The notes under the pieces were generated by a model that was not told the origin of the DNA, did not search any database, and saw only the letters and a program-made list of their open reading frames with translations. A stretch of 64,000 nt of DNA from Desulfurivibrio sp. Its GTDB lineage: Bacteria; Desulfobacterota; Desulfobulbia; Desulfobulbales; SURF-16. Every line of letters starts with the position of its first letter. The stretch's first letter is position 1. The stretch is from assembly GCA_003605035.1 (NCBI GenBank), contig QZKJ01000053.1, positions 35,507 through 99,506 of the forward strand, given 5' to 3'. Below are positions 29,193-38,946 of the stretch, one piece after another. A program made the position numbers and the translations under genes.

Positions 29193-30221
29193 ATGAAGAC
29201 AAATTTTCTCAAGGCATGCAAAGGAGAAGAGGTCAACTATACCCCGATCTGGATAATGCGGCAGGCTGGCCGCTATCTGCCTGACTACCATAAAGTCCGG
29301 GGTAAGGTGACCTTCCTGGAGTTGTGCAAGACCCCGGAACTGGCGGCCGAAGTCACCCTGCAGCCGGTTGATATCCTCGGCGTTGATGCGGCGATTCTTT
29401 TTTCCGACATCCTGGTGGTGCTCGATGCCATGGGCATGCCCCTCGAATTCCGGGAAAAACAGGGACCGGTGCTGCCCGCCCCCATTCGCAGCCAGGAGGA
29501 TGTTGACAGGCTGATTGTGCCTGATCCGGTGGAGAAACTCGGCTATGTCATGGATACCATTTACCTGCTGCGCCGGGAACTGGCTGACAAGGTGCCGCTC
29601 ATCGGTTTTTGCGGCGCCCCTTTTACCCTGGCCACCTACATGATTGAAGGCGGTTCCTCGAAGAATTTTTTCCAGACCAAGAAGATGATGTACGCAGCCC
29701 CGGATCTTTACCGCTCCATGGTAGACAAGGTGACCGCCTGCACCATCAGCTATCTGCAGGCCCAGGTCGAGGCCGGCGCCCAGGCCCTGCAGGTTTTTGA
29801 TTCCTGGGCCGGGGCCCTGGCCCCCTGTGATTTTGCCGAGTTTGCCCTGCCCTATGTCAAACAGATCATGGATGCCCTGAAGCCTGCCGGCGTGCCCTTG
29901 ATCTATTTTGCCAACAATGGCGCCACCCTGATGCAGCTGTCCAAGACCTGCGGCGCCGATGTGCAGGGACTGGACTGGCGGGTCAGTCTCACCGACGCCG
30001 TCAAGGTTTTCGGCCCGGATATCTCCGTGCAGGGCAACCTCGACCCCTGCGCCTTGCTGCTGCCCGAGGACAAGCTGGAAAAACGCATCGCTGCCATCCT
30101 GGAGGAAGGCAGGGCGGCCCGCGGCCATATCTTCAACCTCGGCCACGGCATCCTGCCCGAAACTCCGCCGGAAAAGGCCAAATTTGTCGTTGATGCGGTT
30201 CATCGCCTGTCAGCCAGGTAG
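29193..30221 (+). CDS. hemE: Uroporphyrinogen decarboxylase
   Basis: Decarboxylates the four acetate side chains of uroporphyrinogen III to give coproporphyrinogen III. The 342-residue product is full length, with the N-terminal signature IWIMRQAGRYLPDY near 17, the substrate-binding ILFSDILVVLDAMGM near 68, GFCGAPFTLATYMIEGG near 138 and FNLGHGILPETPPEK near 318. It follows the ahbD-like gene by 99 bp and is followed directly by the HD-domain gene and hemH. Confidence 0.97.
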   Translation: MKTNFLKACKGEEVNYTPIWIMRQAGRYLPDYHKVRGKVTFLELCKTPELAAEVTLQPVDILGVDAAILFSDILVVLDAMGMPLEFREKQGPVLPAPIRSQEDVDRLIVPDPVEKLGYVMDTIYLLRRELADKVPLIGFCGAPFTLATYMIEGGSSKNFFQTKKMMYAAPDLYRSMVDKVTACTISYLQAQVEAGAQALQVFDSWAGALAPCDFAEFALPYVKQIMDALKPAGVPLIYFANNGATLMQLSKTCGADVQGLDWRVSLTDAVKVFGPDISVQGNLDPCALLLPEDKLEKRIAAILEEGRAARGHIFNLGHGILPETPPEKAKFVVDAVHRLSAR

Positions 30222-30239
30222 GTGAGGAAGGTTTGCGGC

Positions 30240-30809
30240 GTGAATATCCCCACAGTAGAAAGCTGTCTGCAGCTGATGGACGATTACCGGATGCTGGACA
30301 ACATCAGGGCCCATTCCAGGGTGGTGGCCAGGGTGGCTGAATTGATCACCCGCGACTTGGCGCAGAAAAGCGGCGCGGCAGAACTGAACCTTGATCTGGT
30401 GATCTCCGCCTCCCTGCTCCATGATATCGCCAAAACCCAGTGTCTTGATAACGGTTGCGACCACGCCAGGGTTGGCGGGGAGATCTGCCGGGAACATGGT
30501 TTTGTCGAAATCGCGGCTATTGTCGAGGAGCATGTGCTGATCAAAAGCAACGGCAGCGGCCTTCTCACGGAAAAGGAAATCGTCTATTACGCGGACAAGC
30601 GGGTCAATCATGATCAGGTGGTGAGCCTGGCTGACCGCCTCGCTTATATTCTTGATCGCTATGGCCGTAATAACGCCGCCCGCCAGGGGCTGATCCAGCA
30701 GAATTTCGCCAAATGCCTCACGGTGGAAAAACTGATTTTTGCCGGCCTTGATTTCCACCCCGAACAACTTGCTGCCCGGCTCATGGCAAAGCAGGACTGG
30801 AGAGTGTGA
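30240..30809 (+). CDS. HD-domain (HDIG-type) phosphohydrolase
   Basis: A 189-residue protein with the HD metal-binding set: RAHSRVVARVA, SLLHDIAKT, CDHARVGGEI and a later HVL. Members hydrolyse phosphate esters of nucleotides or related metabolites; the substrate is unknown. I take the GTG at 30240, which has AGGAAGG eight bases upstream; a GTG at 30222, directly after the hemE stop, is the alternative. It is embedded in the haem cluster and overlaps the start region of hemH, so co-expression is expected but a haem-related function is not shown. Confidence 0.8.
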   Translation: MNIPTVESCLQLMDDYRMLDNIRAHSRVVARVAELITRDLAQKSGAAELNLDLVISASLLHDIAKTQCLDNGCDHARVGGEICREHGFVEIAAIVEEHVLIKSNGSGLLTEKEIVYYADKRVNHDQVVSLADRLAYILDRYGRNNAARQGLIQQNFAKCLTVEKLIFAGLDFHPEQLAARLMAKQDWRV

Positions 30810-30811
30810 CC

Positions 30812-31789
30812 ATGGCGGATCAATCGCAACCCATCGGCGTTATCCTGCTCAACCTGGGCGGGCCGGAACGGCTGGCGGACGTGCAGCCGTTTTTGTATAA
30901 TCTTTTTTCCGACCGGCAGATTATCAGGCTGGGGCCGGCCATTCTGCAGAAGCCCATCGCCTGGCTGATCGCCAAACGCCGCGCCCCGAAAAGCCAGAAG
31001 GCCTACGCCTTGATCGGCGGCGGCTCGCCCCTGAAAAGTCTTACCCTGCAGCAGGGTGGAGCCTTGGAAAAGGAACTGGTCAAGGTCGGCCGCTTCAAGG
31101 TTGACCTGGCCATGCGCTATTGGCCGCCCTTTGCCCGGGAAACCCTGCAGAAATTTGCCGACCGCAATATCTGCCGGATCATCGCCCTGACCCTTTACCC
31201 TCATTACTCCAAGGCAACCACCGGCTCTTCCCTTGATGACCTGCGCCGTGCCGCCGCCTCGTTTGAAGGTTTTTTTGCTATCGAAGAGGTTGCCGCCTGG
31301 CCGGATCAGCCTGATTATGTGCAGTGTCTGGCGGGTACCATTGTGGCCGGCATGCGGCAGTTCGCGGCGGGCGAGGTACAGCTGGTTTACAGCGCCCACA
31401 GCCTGCCTGTGCAGTTTATCGAAGAAGGGGACCCCTATCTGGATGACCTGCAGAAAACCATCGGCGCGGTGGAAAAAATTACCGGCATCACTGGCCATCT
31501 CTGTTTTCAGAGCAGAAGCGGCCCGGTCGAGTGGCTGTCGCCCTCCACCCCTGACATGCTGAAACATCTGGCCGGGCAGGGTGGCCGCCAGGTGTTGATG
31601 GTGCCCATCAGCTTTGTCTCCGACCATGTGGAAACCCTCTACGAAATCGATATCCAGTACCGGGAGCTGGCGGAAGAACTGGGGGTGGTCCTGAAACGGA
31701 CCGAATCCCTCAATGTCATGCCCCGTTTCATTGCCGGCCTGCAAGAACTGGTCGTGTCGGCAGCGCGCCGGAGAAAGTGGCTGTCCTGA
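30812..31789 (+). CDS. hemH: Ferrochelatase
   Basis: Inserts Fe2+ into protoporphyrin IX or coproporphyrin III. The 325-residue product begins GVILLNLGGPE. It has the catalytic His in VYSAHSLP near 198 and the conserved Glu in SFVSDHVETLYEID near 275. No [2Fe-2S] Cys cluster or membrane tail is present. The ATG at 30812 is 2 bp past the preceding stop; a GTG at 30806 overlapping that stop is possible. Beside an ahbD-like gene it may act as a coproporphyrin ferrochelatase (CpfC-like), which is inference. Confidence 0.93.
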   Translation: MADQSQPIGVILLNLGGPERLADVQPFLYNLFSDRQIIRLGPAILQKPIAWLIAKRRAPKSQKAYALIGGGSPLKSLTLQQGGALEKELVKVGRFKVDLAMRYWPPFARETLQKFADRNICRIIALTLYPHYSKATTGSSLDDLRRAAASFEGFFAIEEVAAWPDQPDYVQCLAGTIVAGMRQFAAGEVQLVYSAHSLPVQFIEEGDPYLDDLQKTIGAVEKITGITGHLCFQSRSGPVEWLSPSTPDMLKHLAGQGGRQVLMVPISFVSDHVETLYEIDIQYRELAEELGVVLKRTESLNVMPRFIAGLQELVVSAARRRKWLS

Positions 31790-31911
31790 GTCCCACATCC
31801 TGCGCCTGCCGCCCCCTCGACCGCACCTGCTGTTTTCCTGAGCCCCCCTGGGAACCTTTGCCCTGGCAGCTTTCTTCCCGTCAGCCTTTGCCGGTCATGG
31901 CCGCGACATGG

Positions 31912-31989
31912 TTGTGTGGCAGGGGATGCAACACTTTGTGTGGCGTGCACCATTGTCTGCCACACTTCTGTTTTTGCCGCTTGTGTGGC
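31912..31989 (+). promoter_or_regulatory. TTGTGTGGC repeats, probable activator sites
   Basis: TTGTGTGGC occurs three times in direct orientation (31912-31920, 31936-31944, 31981-31989) and its inverse GCCACAC once (31959-31965). The second copy and the inverse one form an inverted pair with 14-base spacing. The cluster lies roughly 90-165 bp upstream of the predicted start of the sigma-54 promoter at 32052, which is where bacterial enhancer-binding proteins usually sit. Confidence 0.7.
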
Positions 31990-32051
31990 ATCAAGTAATA
32001 AAATCTTTATTATCAATATGTTAAAAGTTTATCGGCCTGTGGCATAGCGGC

Positions 32052-32067
32052 TGGCACGCCTGCTGCA
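32052..32067 (+). promoter_or_regulatory. Sigma-54 (RpoN) promoter
   Basis: TGGCACGCCTGCTGCA matches the sigma-54 consensus TGGCACG-N4-TTGCA in all but one base, with GG (32053-32054) and GC (32065-32066) at the obligatory 12-bp register. Transcription should start near 32078, giving a 50-base leader to the ATG at 32128. Confidence 0.85.
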
Positions 32068-32127
32068 CTCTCTCCTTAGCAAGAGCAAAAGCAACACCTC
32101 TGGAAAAAGATGCGGGGAGGAACAGCA

Positions 32128-32349
32128 ATGAAAAAGAGAGCTGAAAATCGTGTATGTACGGCAGTCATTGACAGATGCGAGTACGATGAAGATATTGCGG
32201 AAGCAGCAAGTCACGTTGGTACCGGGACGATTTTTAATATCTGTGCGCTGATCGGGGCCTGGTCGCTGACCTGTCTGGGCAGTGCCATCTTGCAGTACGG
32301 CATCGTTGATGTCGTGAAAGGATGGCTGAGCGCTATTTCCTTCAGCTGA
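32128..32349 (+). CDS. Small single-span membrane protein, sigma-54 controlled
   Basis: A 73-residue protein starting at an ATG with an excellent ribosome binding site (GGGGAGG, seven bases upstream). The first 27 residues are charged and contain Cys at 10 and 17. Residues about 31-55 (TGTIFNICALIGAWSLTCLGSAIL) are hydrophobic with two more Cys, followed by an amphipathic end. I do not recognise a family. It stands alone between hemH and the convergent rodA operon. The strong promoter, activator-like repeats and ribosome binding site argue that it is a real, highly induced gene. Confidence 0.75.
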   Translation: MKKRAENRVCTAVIDRCEYDEDIAEAASHVGTGTIFNICALIGAWSLTCLGSAILQYGIVDVVKGWLSAISFS

Positions 32350-32734
32350 TTCGGGACACGTCGAGGTTATTCGGCAATCGCCGGGTAATCGATATCGGGA
32401 AAGGGCAAGCCCTGGGCAGGCCGGGTTGCGAGGTGCGGGTGTTGGCCATCTGCGGCCGACCTGCTAACCGTCAATCACGAACAGCCATGCAGCTTGCCCT
32501 GCCAACCCGCGCCCCATATGGCAACGAATACCGCTTTTTGCCAGCCAGCACCCTTCCATTCAAACAGCAGAAGCGTAATTTCTGTTCAGGCCTCTCGCGC
32601 ATCCAGCCCGGCCGAGCATAAATTTATTGAGCAAGCGCACCATCGCCTTGCCGGTCAACACGCAGGCGGCTGCCGTGCAAATCCAGTCCTGCCCTCTCCG
32701 GCCATCATCTTTGGGCCAGTGCAGTATCGTGTTA
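32350..32734. other. Intergenic region between the small membrane protein gene and rodA
   Basis: About 385 bp without a supported gene. Overlapping plus-strand frames of 90-99 codons exist, but they lack ribosome binding sites and read as low-conservation Arg/Pro/Ser-rich sequence. I see no clear terminator, RNA gene or repeat that would explain the stretch. Confidence 0.5.
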
Positions 32735-33847
32735 TTAACCCGGGACCTGATAGCGTCTCATTCTGACGCTGATAAGAATGCCCATGCCGGCCATGGTGGT
32801 AAGCAGCGATGAGCCGCCGTAGCTGAACAGGGGCAGGGGCATGCCGACCACGGGCAGCAGGCCCATGACCATGGCGAGATTGATGAAGGCCTGCCAGAAG
32901 ATGAGCGACACCACCCCGATGCAGAGCAGGGTGCCGAATTTGTCCCTGGAGGAGACGGCGCTGTTCAAACCCCAGAGAATGAGGAAAAAATAAATGGATA
33001 AAAACAGGGCTGAGCCGACAAAGCCGAATTCCTCGGCCCAGATGGAAAAGGCGAAGTCGGTATGGCGTTCCGGCAGAAAATCCAGATGACCCTGGGTTCC
33101 CTCCAGATACCCCTTGCCGAAGGTCAGGCCGCTGCCCACGGCGATCTTGGACTGCATGATATGATAACCGGTCTTCAAGGGATCTGCTTCCGGATTGAGA
33201 AATGTTTCAATGCGCTGGCGCTGATAGGGTTTGAGGATGAACTTCCAGGCGATGGGAATCAGGGAGGCGCAGACCGCCAGCAGAATATTCAGGGTCTGCC
33301 ATTTGAGTTTGACAAACAGCGTCATTGAAACAAAGATGAAACCGAGCATGAGTGCCGTGCCCAGGTCAGGCTGTTTAAGGATAAGCAGGAAGGGAAGGGC
33401 GGTCAGGGCGATGGGCACGGCGAGTTCCTTCAGGGTAAAGCCCTTGCCGGTGTCTTTGCGGGAATAGAAACTTGCCAGCGTAATGACCAGTACGAGTTTG
33501 GCCGGCTCGGAGGGTTGCAGGTTGATAAAACCGAGATTGATCCAGCGCTGGGCGCCTGACAGGTTTTTACCAAAAAGCAGGGCATAGAGCAGCATGAGGC
33601 AGATGATCACGTATATCGGGTAGTTCCAGGTCATGAAAACGCGGTAGTCCATGCTGATAATGGCCAGCACCAGGCCCATGCCCATGATGAAATAGTAGAG
33701 CTGCTTGATATAGACCGGGGTGCCCGGCGGTTTATCCGGATAAACCGCGCTGTAAAGATTCATCAGGCACATGGTGGCGATAAGCGCCAGCCAGATCAGG
33801 ATGATCCAGTCAAAATGCTGCAGAAGTCGTCGGTCAAAGCGAAACAT
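32735..33847 (-). CDS. rodA: Rod-shape SEDS glycosyltransferase RodA
   Basis: Inner-membrane peptidoglycan polymerase of the SEDS family, which works with PBP2 in lateral wall elongation. The 370-residue product has about ten hydrophobic helices. It shows the family blocks GAQRWINLGFINLQPSEPAKL near 99, KQPDLGTAL near 158, LPERHTDFAFSIWAEEFG near 262 and GMPLPLFSYGGSSL near 337. It is the last gene of the mreB-mreC-mreD-mrdA-rodA operon, 97 bp after mrdA. Confidence 0.96.
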   Translation of the reverse strand: MFRFDRRLLQHFDWIILIWLALIATMCLMNLYSAVYPDKPPGTPVYIKQLYYFIMGMGLVLAIISMDYRVFMTWNYPIYVIICLMLLYALLFGKNLSGAQRWINLGFINLQPSEPAKLVLVITLASFYSRKDTGKGFTLKELAVPIALTALPFLLILKQPDLGTALMLGFIFVSMTLFVKLKWQTLNILLAVCASLIPIAWKFILKPYQRQRIETFLNPEADPLKTGYHIMQSKIAVGSGLTFGKGYLEGTQGHLDFLPERHTDFAFSIWAEEFGFVGSALFLSIYFFLILWGLNSAVSSRDKFGTLLCIGVVSLIFWQAFINLAMVMGLLPVVGMPLPLFSYGGSSLLTTMAGMGILISVRMRRYQVPG

Positions 33848-33944
33848 GATAAGGGGCGATAATTATCTCAAGAGGTGGCGCTAGCAGGGATTGACCGGTA
33901 AAAACAGGGCAGCCCCCACTAGCAGGCAAGGAATTTACATCCAT

Positions 33945-35813
33945 TTATGGTTCAGTTTCCACGACAAGTCTGTCCTTAAAGTACTCCTGCAGCACCTGTT
34001 TGGCAATAGGCGCAGCCACCGACCCGCCATGGCCGCTATGCTCGACCAGCACGGTTACGGCGATTTCCGGTTTTTCCGCCGGGGCAAAACAGGTAAACCA
34101 GGCGTGATCCTTGTACTTTCTGGGGAGCTGGGATTCGGGAATGCTTTTGAACTTGGCCATGCGCACCACCTGGGCGGTGCCGGTCTTGCCGCCCACGGTG
34201 ATCCCCGGCAACTTGGCGCTGCCGGCCGTGCCGTGCCTGGTGTTCACCGCATCGATCAGCCCTTTGATGATAAGGTTTCTGTTATGCTCGGATCCCTGCA
34301 CAGTGCCGAGCAGAACGGGCTGTATCTTTTCCAGGGTGGCGCCCTCAGGGTTCTTGATCTCTTCGATGATCTGCGGTTTATAGAGCTTGCCGCCGTTGAC
34401 CAGGCCGGCGGTCATGCGGCAGATCTGCAGAGGGGTTGCCAGATCGAATCCCTGGCCGATGGCTATCGAAAGGGTCTCCCCGTCCTGCCATCGTTCATTC
34501 TTCTTCTTTTTCTTCCAGGCGGAAGTAGGAATGAGTCCGGGTTTTTCATGTTCCAGGTCAATGCCGGTCTGCTGATTGAGACCCAGGCTTTCCGCATAGA
34601 CTGCCAGTTTATCCACGCCGACCCGTATCCCGACCTGATAAAAATAGACATCACAGGATTCGGCCAGAGCTCGCTGCAGGCTGATGGCGCCATGGCCCGC
34701 GGTTTTCCAGCAGCCATAGCGCCGGTTATAGATGTTGAGGCCGCCGTTGCAGTAAAAAACGGTTTCCGGGGTAATGATCCTTTCACCCAGGCCGGCCAGG
34801 GCGGTGACAATTTTGTAGGTTGATCCGGGTGGATACTGGCCCTGAATGGTTTTATCAATCAGGGGATGCAGGGGGTCATTGAGATGCTCCTGCCACACCT
34901 TGGTGGAAATGCCGCCGATGAACTCGTCAAGCCTCAGCGGTGGAGAGCTGGCCAAGGCCAGCAGTTTGCCGGTGTTGACCTCCATGGCCACCACCGCCCC
35001 GCCGAGCCCTTCCATGGCCTTTTCCGCGGTCTGCTGGAGATCGATATCGATGGTCAGCTGCAGATCGTTGCCCGGCAGGGGATCCTGGTGCTGCAGGATC
35101 TGCTGTTCAAAACCAAGAACATCCACTTCCAGGTAACGGTAGCCTTTTTCGCCGTGCAACTGCTGCTCAAAGAGTTTTTCAATCCCCATCTTGCCGATGA
35201 GGTCGCCGCCCTGATACTTTTTCTGTTTGAGGGCTTCCAGCTCTTCCTTGTTGATCTGTCCCAGGTAGCCGATGAGGTGGGAGGCCATGTTGCCGTACAG
35301 GTAATCGCGACTCGGCATGACCTCAACCCGCACGCCCGGCAGTTCAAAGTGATGGTTTTCGATGTAGACCAGGGTTTTCCAGTCAATGTCCTCTTTCAGC
35401 AGGATCGGCATGTAGCGCGGCTGGCCTGATGCCTCGCGGATGCTGGACAGCAGCATGGAAATATCCTCGCCCAGAATCTGCGACAGCCGTTTCACCACTT
35501 CGTCGGGATTCGGGGCGTCTTCCTTGGTCCAGACCAGATTGAAATAGGGGCGGTTGGTGATGATAACCCGGCCGAAGCGATCAAGAATATTTCCCCGGGG
35601 CGCCTGGATCTGCTGAATGCGGATGCGGTTGTTTTCCGAGAGCTTTACGTATTCCTCACCTTTCTTGATCTGCAGAAACCAGAGCCGGGCGATGAGAATA
35701 GCGATGAAAACGATGATAACCGCAGTGGCGATATCAACCCGTTTTTTGAGGATGATCAGCTCTTCCTCATCGATTTTATGTATTTTTTCGACTGCTCTCC
35801 GTATTCTGGGCAT
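33945..35813 (-). CDS. mrdA: Penicillin-binding protein 2
   Basis: Class B transpeptidase for cell elongation. The 622-residue product has one N-terminal membrane helix (about 27-47), a pedestal/dimerisation domain with QAPRGNILDRFGR near 68, and the transpeptidase domain. Its active-site motifs are SxxK (PPGSTYKIV near 325), SCD in place of SxN (ESCDVYFY near 384) and KTG (GGKTGTAQV near 545). It is followed by rodA, its SEDS partner, and preceded by mreD with 21 bp between. Confidence 0.95.
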   Translation of the reverse strand: MPRIRRAVEKIHKIDEEELIILKKRVDIATAVIIVFIAILIARLWFLQIKKGEEYVKLSENNRIRIQQIQAPRGNILDRFGRVIITNRPYFNLVWTKEDAPNPDEVVKRLSQILGEDISMLLSSIREASGQPRYMPILLKEDIDWKTLVYIENHHFELPGVRVEVMPSRDYLYGNMASHLIGYLGQINKEELEALKQKKYQGGDLIGKMGIEKLFEQQLHGEKGYRYLEVDVLGFEQQILQHQDPLPGNDLQLTIDIDLQQTAEKAMEGLGGAVVAMEVNTGKLLALASSPPLRLDEFIGGISTKVWQEHLNDPLHPLIDKTIQGQYPPGSTYKIVTALAGLGERIITPETVFYCNGGLNIYNRRYGCWKTAGHGAISLQRALAESCDVYFYQVGIRVGVDKLAVYAESLGLNQQTGIDLEHEKPGLIPTSAWKKKKKNERWQDGETLSIAIGQGFDLATPLQICRMTAGLVNGGKLYKPQIIEEIKNPEGATLEKIQPVLLGTVQGSEHNRNLIIKGLIDAVNTRHGTAGSAKLPGITVGGKTGTAQVVRMAKFKSIPESQLPRKYKDHAWFTCFAPAEKPEIAVTVLVEHSGHGGSVAAPIAKQVLQEYFKDRLVVETEP

Positions 35814-35834
35814 GGTAGGAAACGATGAAACGAT

Positions 35835-36371
35835 TTAATCTCTGAAGGTGTTTTTGTTTTTCGGCCGCAGAAAAAACTGGGATGCCTTCCTGGGGGTCAG
35901 CATGGCGTCAAAGGATTCAAACAGCGTAAAGAGCGGCAGGGTAATGATGGCCAGCAGCAGGATCTGCATCAGGATGTCCTTCCAGTTCCAGGTCAGCTCA
36001 TTTTCCGGGGCCAGATAGGAGGCACAGGAATACAGCAGGCCATTGACAAAGAGATAGCTGATAATCACCAGCGGTATACGATGCACCGTTTCCTGAATGG
36101 CCAGCCCGCGCGACAGTCCATGCAGCAGTAAAAAGAGCAGCACATAGGCGATCGGATAGATGCCCAGAAAGATTCCTGAAAAAATATCCATGACAAGTCC
36201 CAGCATCAGCAGCAGCAAGGCGCCATGGACAAGCTTGAGCCGGATGGCCACGAAGACTATCAGCACGAAGAAAGGATCAGGACTCCCGGCCCAGTGCGGC
36301 AGAATAGTCAGCAGCGAGGTCTGCAGAATCAGGAGAAAAACGCCGAGGAAAAAGTAGGAAATTACAGGCAT
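35835..36371 (-). CDS. mreD: Rod shape-determining protein MreD
   Basis: A 178-residue inner-membrane protein with about five hydrophobic helices, the usual size and profile of MreD, which links MreB filaments to the wall-synthesis enzymes. Sequence conservation in the family is low, so the call rests on topology and on its place between mreC (2 bp upstream) and mrdA. Confidence 0.9.
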   Translation of the reverse strand: MPVISYFFLGVFLLILQTSLLTILPHWAGSPDPFFVLIVFVAIRLKLVHGALLLLMLGLVMDIFSGIFLGIYPIAYVLLFLLLHGLSRGLAIQETVHRIPLVIISYLFVNGLLYSCASYLAPENELTWNWKDILMQILLLAIITLPLFTLFESFDAMLTPRKASQFFLRPKNKNTFRD

Positions 36372-36373
36372 GA

Positions 36374-37234
36374 TTAATGGTATTGTTTGCCAAAGTCCTG
36401 ATCTGCCAGTGAATTTTCATGCATGATAATAATCAGATATTCCAGTTGCGAAAAATCGACGGACGGTTCAACTTCAATGAGCTGAAACATGCCCCGTTTG
36501 CTTTTGGTGACCTCGGAAACCTTGCCCACCGGCAACCCTTTGGGGAAGATGTCGCCAAGGCCAGAGGTGACGATGGCGTCGCCTTTTTCCACATCGGCAT
36601 TTTTCAGGACGTAGAGGAGATTGAAGCCGTTGCTGCCGTTGCCCTTGAGGATGCCCTGCACCCTGTTCTTCTGCACCAGCACGTCAATGGCGCTGTTCGG
36701 GTCATTGGCCAGCAGAACCTTCGAGTAGTTCGGCGACGTGTCGAGTATCTGACCGACCACCCCTTCCACGGTGACGACCGGCATGCCCTTTTCCACCCCT
36801 TCACTGCTGCCCCGGTCAACAATGATGGTGCGGAACCAGAGGGACGGATCGCGGCCCACGATCTGCGCGGTCAGGGTCGGCGGCGGCAGGGAGTCCTTTA
36901 CCTGCAGCAGTTTGCTCAAGCGGACATTGGTGGCAACCGCCTCCCGGTACTTGATATTGGTTTCCTTGAATTTGTCAAGTTCCTCCTGGAGCCTCCTGTT
37001 CTCATCCCGCACATGGATAAGCCCGATATAATCGGCCCAGACATTGCTCACCCCGCTGGTAAGCCGGGTAACGACATACTGCCCTTTCCCGATGAGGTCA
37101 AGGGCAAGTCTTTGCGGGCCGTTTAATTCCTGGCGGCCCACAGTGGAGGCAATCAGGATGAGGATGAATGTCAGGATGGAACCGAAGAGGAAAAAAATCT
37201 TGATCTGCTGTGATTTTCTATTTTTTTTTCTCAT
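36374..37234 (-). CDS. mreC: Rod shape-determining protein MreC
   Basis: A 286-residue bitopic protein: one N-terminal membrane helix (about 11-29), a coiled coil (about 72-100, RDENRRLQEELDKFKE), and a periplasmic beta-barrel region with IVGRDPSLWFRTIIVDRGSSEGV near 125-147. MreC activates PBP2-RodA and bridges to MreB. It is 9 bp downstream of mreB and 2 bp upstream of mreD. Confidence 0.95.
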   Translation of the reverse strand: MRKKNRKSQQIKIFFLFGSILTFILILIASTVGRQELNGPQRLALDLIGKGQYVVTRLTSGVSNVWADYIGLIHVRDENRRLQEELDKFKETNIKYREAVATNVRLSKLLQVKDSLPPPTLTAQIVGRDPSLWFRTIIVDRGSSEGVEKGMPVVTVEGVVGQILDTSPNYSKVLLANDPNSAIDVLVQKNRVQGILKGNGSNGFNLLYVLKNADVEKGDAIVTSGLGDIFPKGLPVGKVSEVTKSKRGMFQLIEVEPSVDFSQLEYLIIIMHENSLADQDFGKQYH

Positions 37235-37243
37235 CAGGGTACG

Positions 37244-38281
<1,038 letters not shown>

Positions 38282-38736
38282 CTATGCACTCCCTTAGTGG
38301 TTGAATTTGATTAATTTTTTTATGATCAGGAACCGGAACATGGACAAGCATGATAACCCGGCAAGGGGATTATGTAGAGGAAGACTTTCAAAGAATATCT
38401 CATGGGTGCGAGATATGTTTGATCGCTCATACTACTTAAACCTTAACTTAAAACTTAACGTCAACACCTTAGCAAACAACAAAAATGTTAGCAAGGAAAA
38501 TGCTTTGCCGCCGGAATTTATAAGCATGGCTCTCTGGCATGTTAGGCGGGGGCGGTGCAAACTGGGTGAGTGTTCAGTGGATTCGAAGGTTTGATGATAG
38601 AATAGGTGGGCTCTTTCTGATTGTTTTGACAAACAGGTTGATGCGCATAAGAGCGGATATGCACCGAGGCCATTCGCTGTTTTGCATAATCGACTTTGAA
38701 CACCTCGGCCAGCTTGCCTGTAACTGCGTCAAATAG
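38282..38736. other. Upstream region of mreB with possible decayed ORF
   Basis: This stretch must hold the mreB promoter; it is A/T-rich with repeated CTTAA words around 38438-38475, but no -35/-10 pair stands out. On the minus strand, about 38736-38600 encodes a peptide with protein-like texture (AVTGKLAEVFKVDYAKQRMASVHIRS) cut off at the MITE edge. I suspect a remnant of a transposase-like gene, but cannot confirm this from sequence alone. Confidence 0.35.
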
Positions 38737-38913
38737 GAGCCTCTTGCAAAATGAGCGTCGTAGCGAGATCGAGAGAAAAATATTCTGTGCAAGGATGAGT
38801 GGTGAAATCGCCCGGAAGCGTAGCAGTGCTACGTTGAGGACTATTTCAGGAGGAAGACGCCGCACAGGTTATTTTTAGCCGATCGGAGTAGATGTTCATT
38901 TTGCAAGAGGCTC
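38737..38913. mobile_element. 177-bp foldback MITE
   Basis: Perfect 18-bp terminal inverted repeats (GAGCCTCTTGCAAAATGA at 38737-38754 and its inverse complement at 38896-38913) are flanked by the same 4 bp, ATAG (38733-38736 and 38914-38917), a likely target-site duplication. The interior is itself nearly self-complementary: AAAAATA..CTGTGC against GCACAG..TATTTTT, GAAAT against ATTTC, and a perfect apex CGTAGCA-G-TGCTACG (38819-38833) at the exact centre. It has no ORF. The end sequence and 4-bp duplication are compatible with mobilisation by an IS5-type transposase, but that is inference. Confidence 0.88.
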
Positions 38914-38946
38914 ATAGGGTATGATAAAGACCCTAGCGGGTAGAGG

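Noticed and set aside
32322..32621. 99-codon ORF after the small sigma-54-controlled gene
   Set aside because: It starts inside the preceding gene, has no ribosome binding site, and reads as random Arg/Ser/Pro-rich sequence.
38301..38594. 97-codon plus-strand ORF upstream of mreB
   Set aside because: No ribosome binding site or recognisable domain; it overlaps the mreB promoter region.
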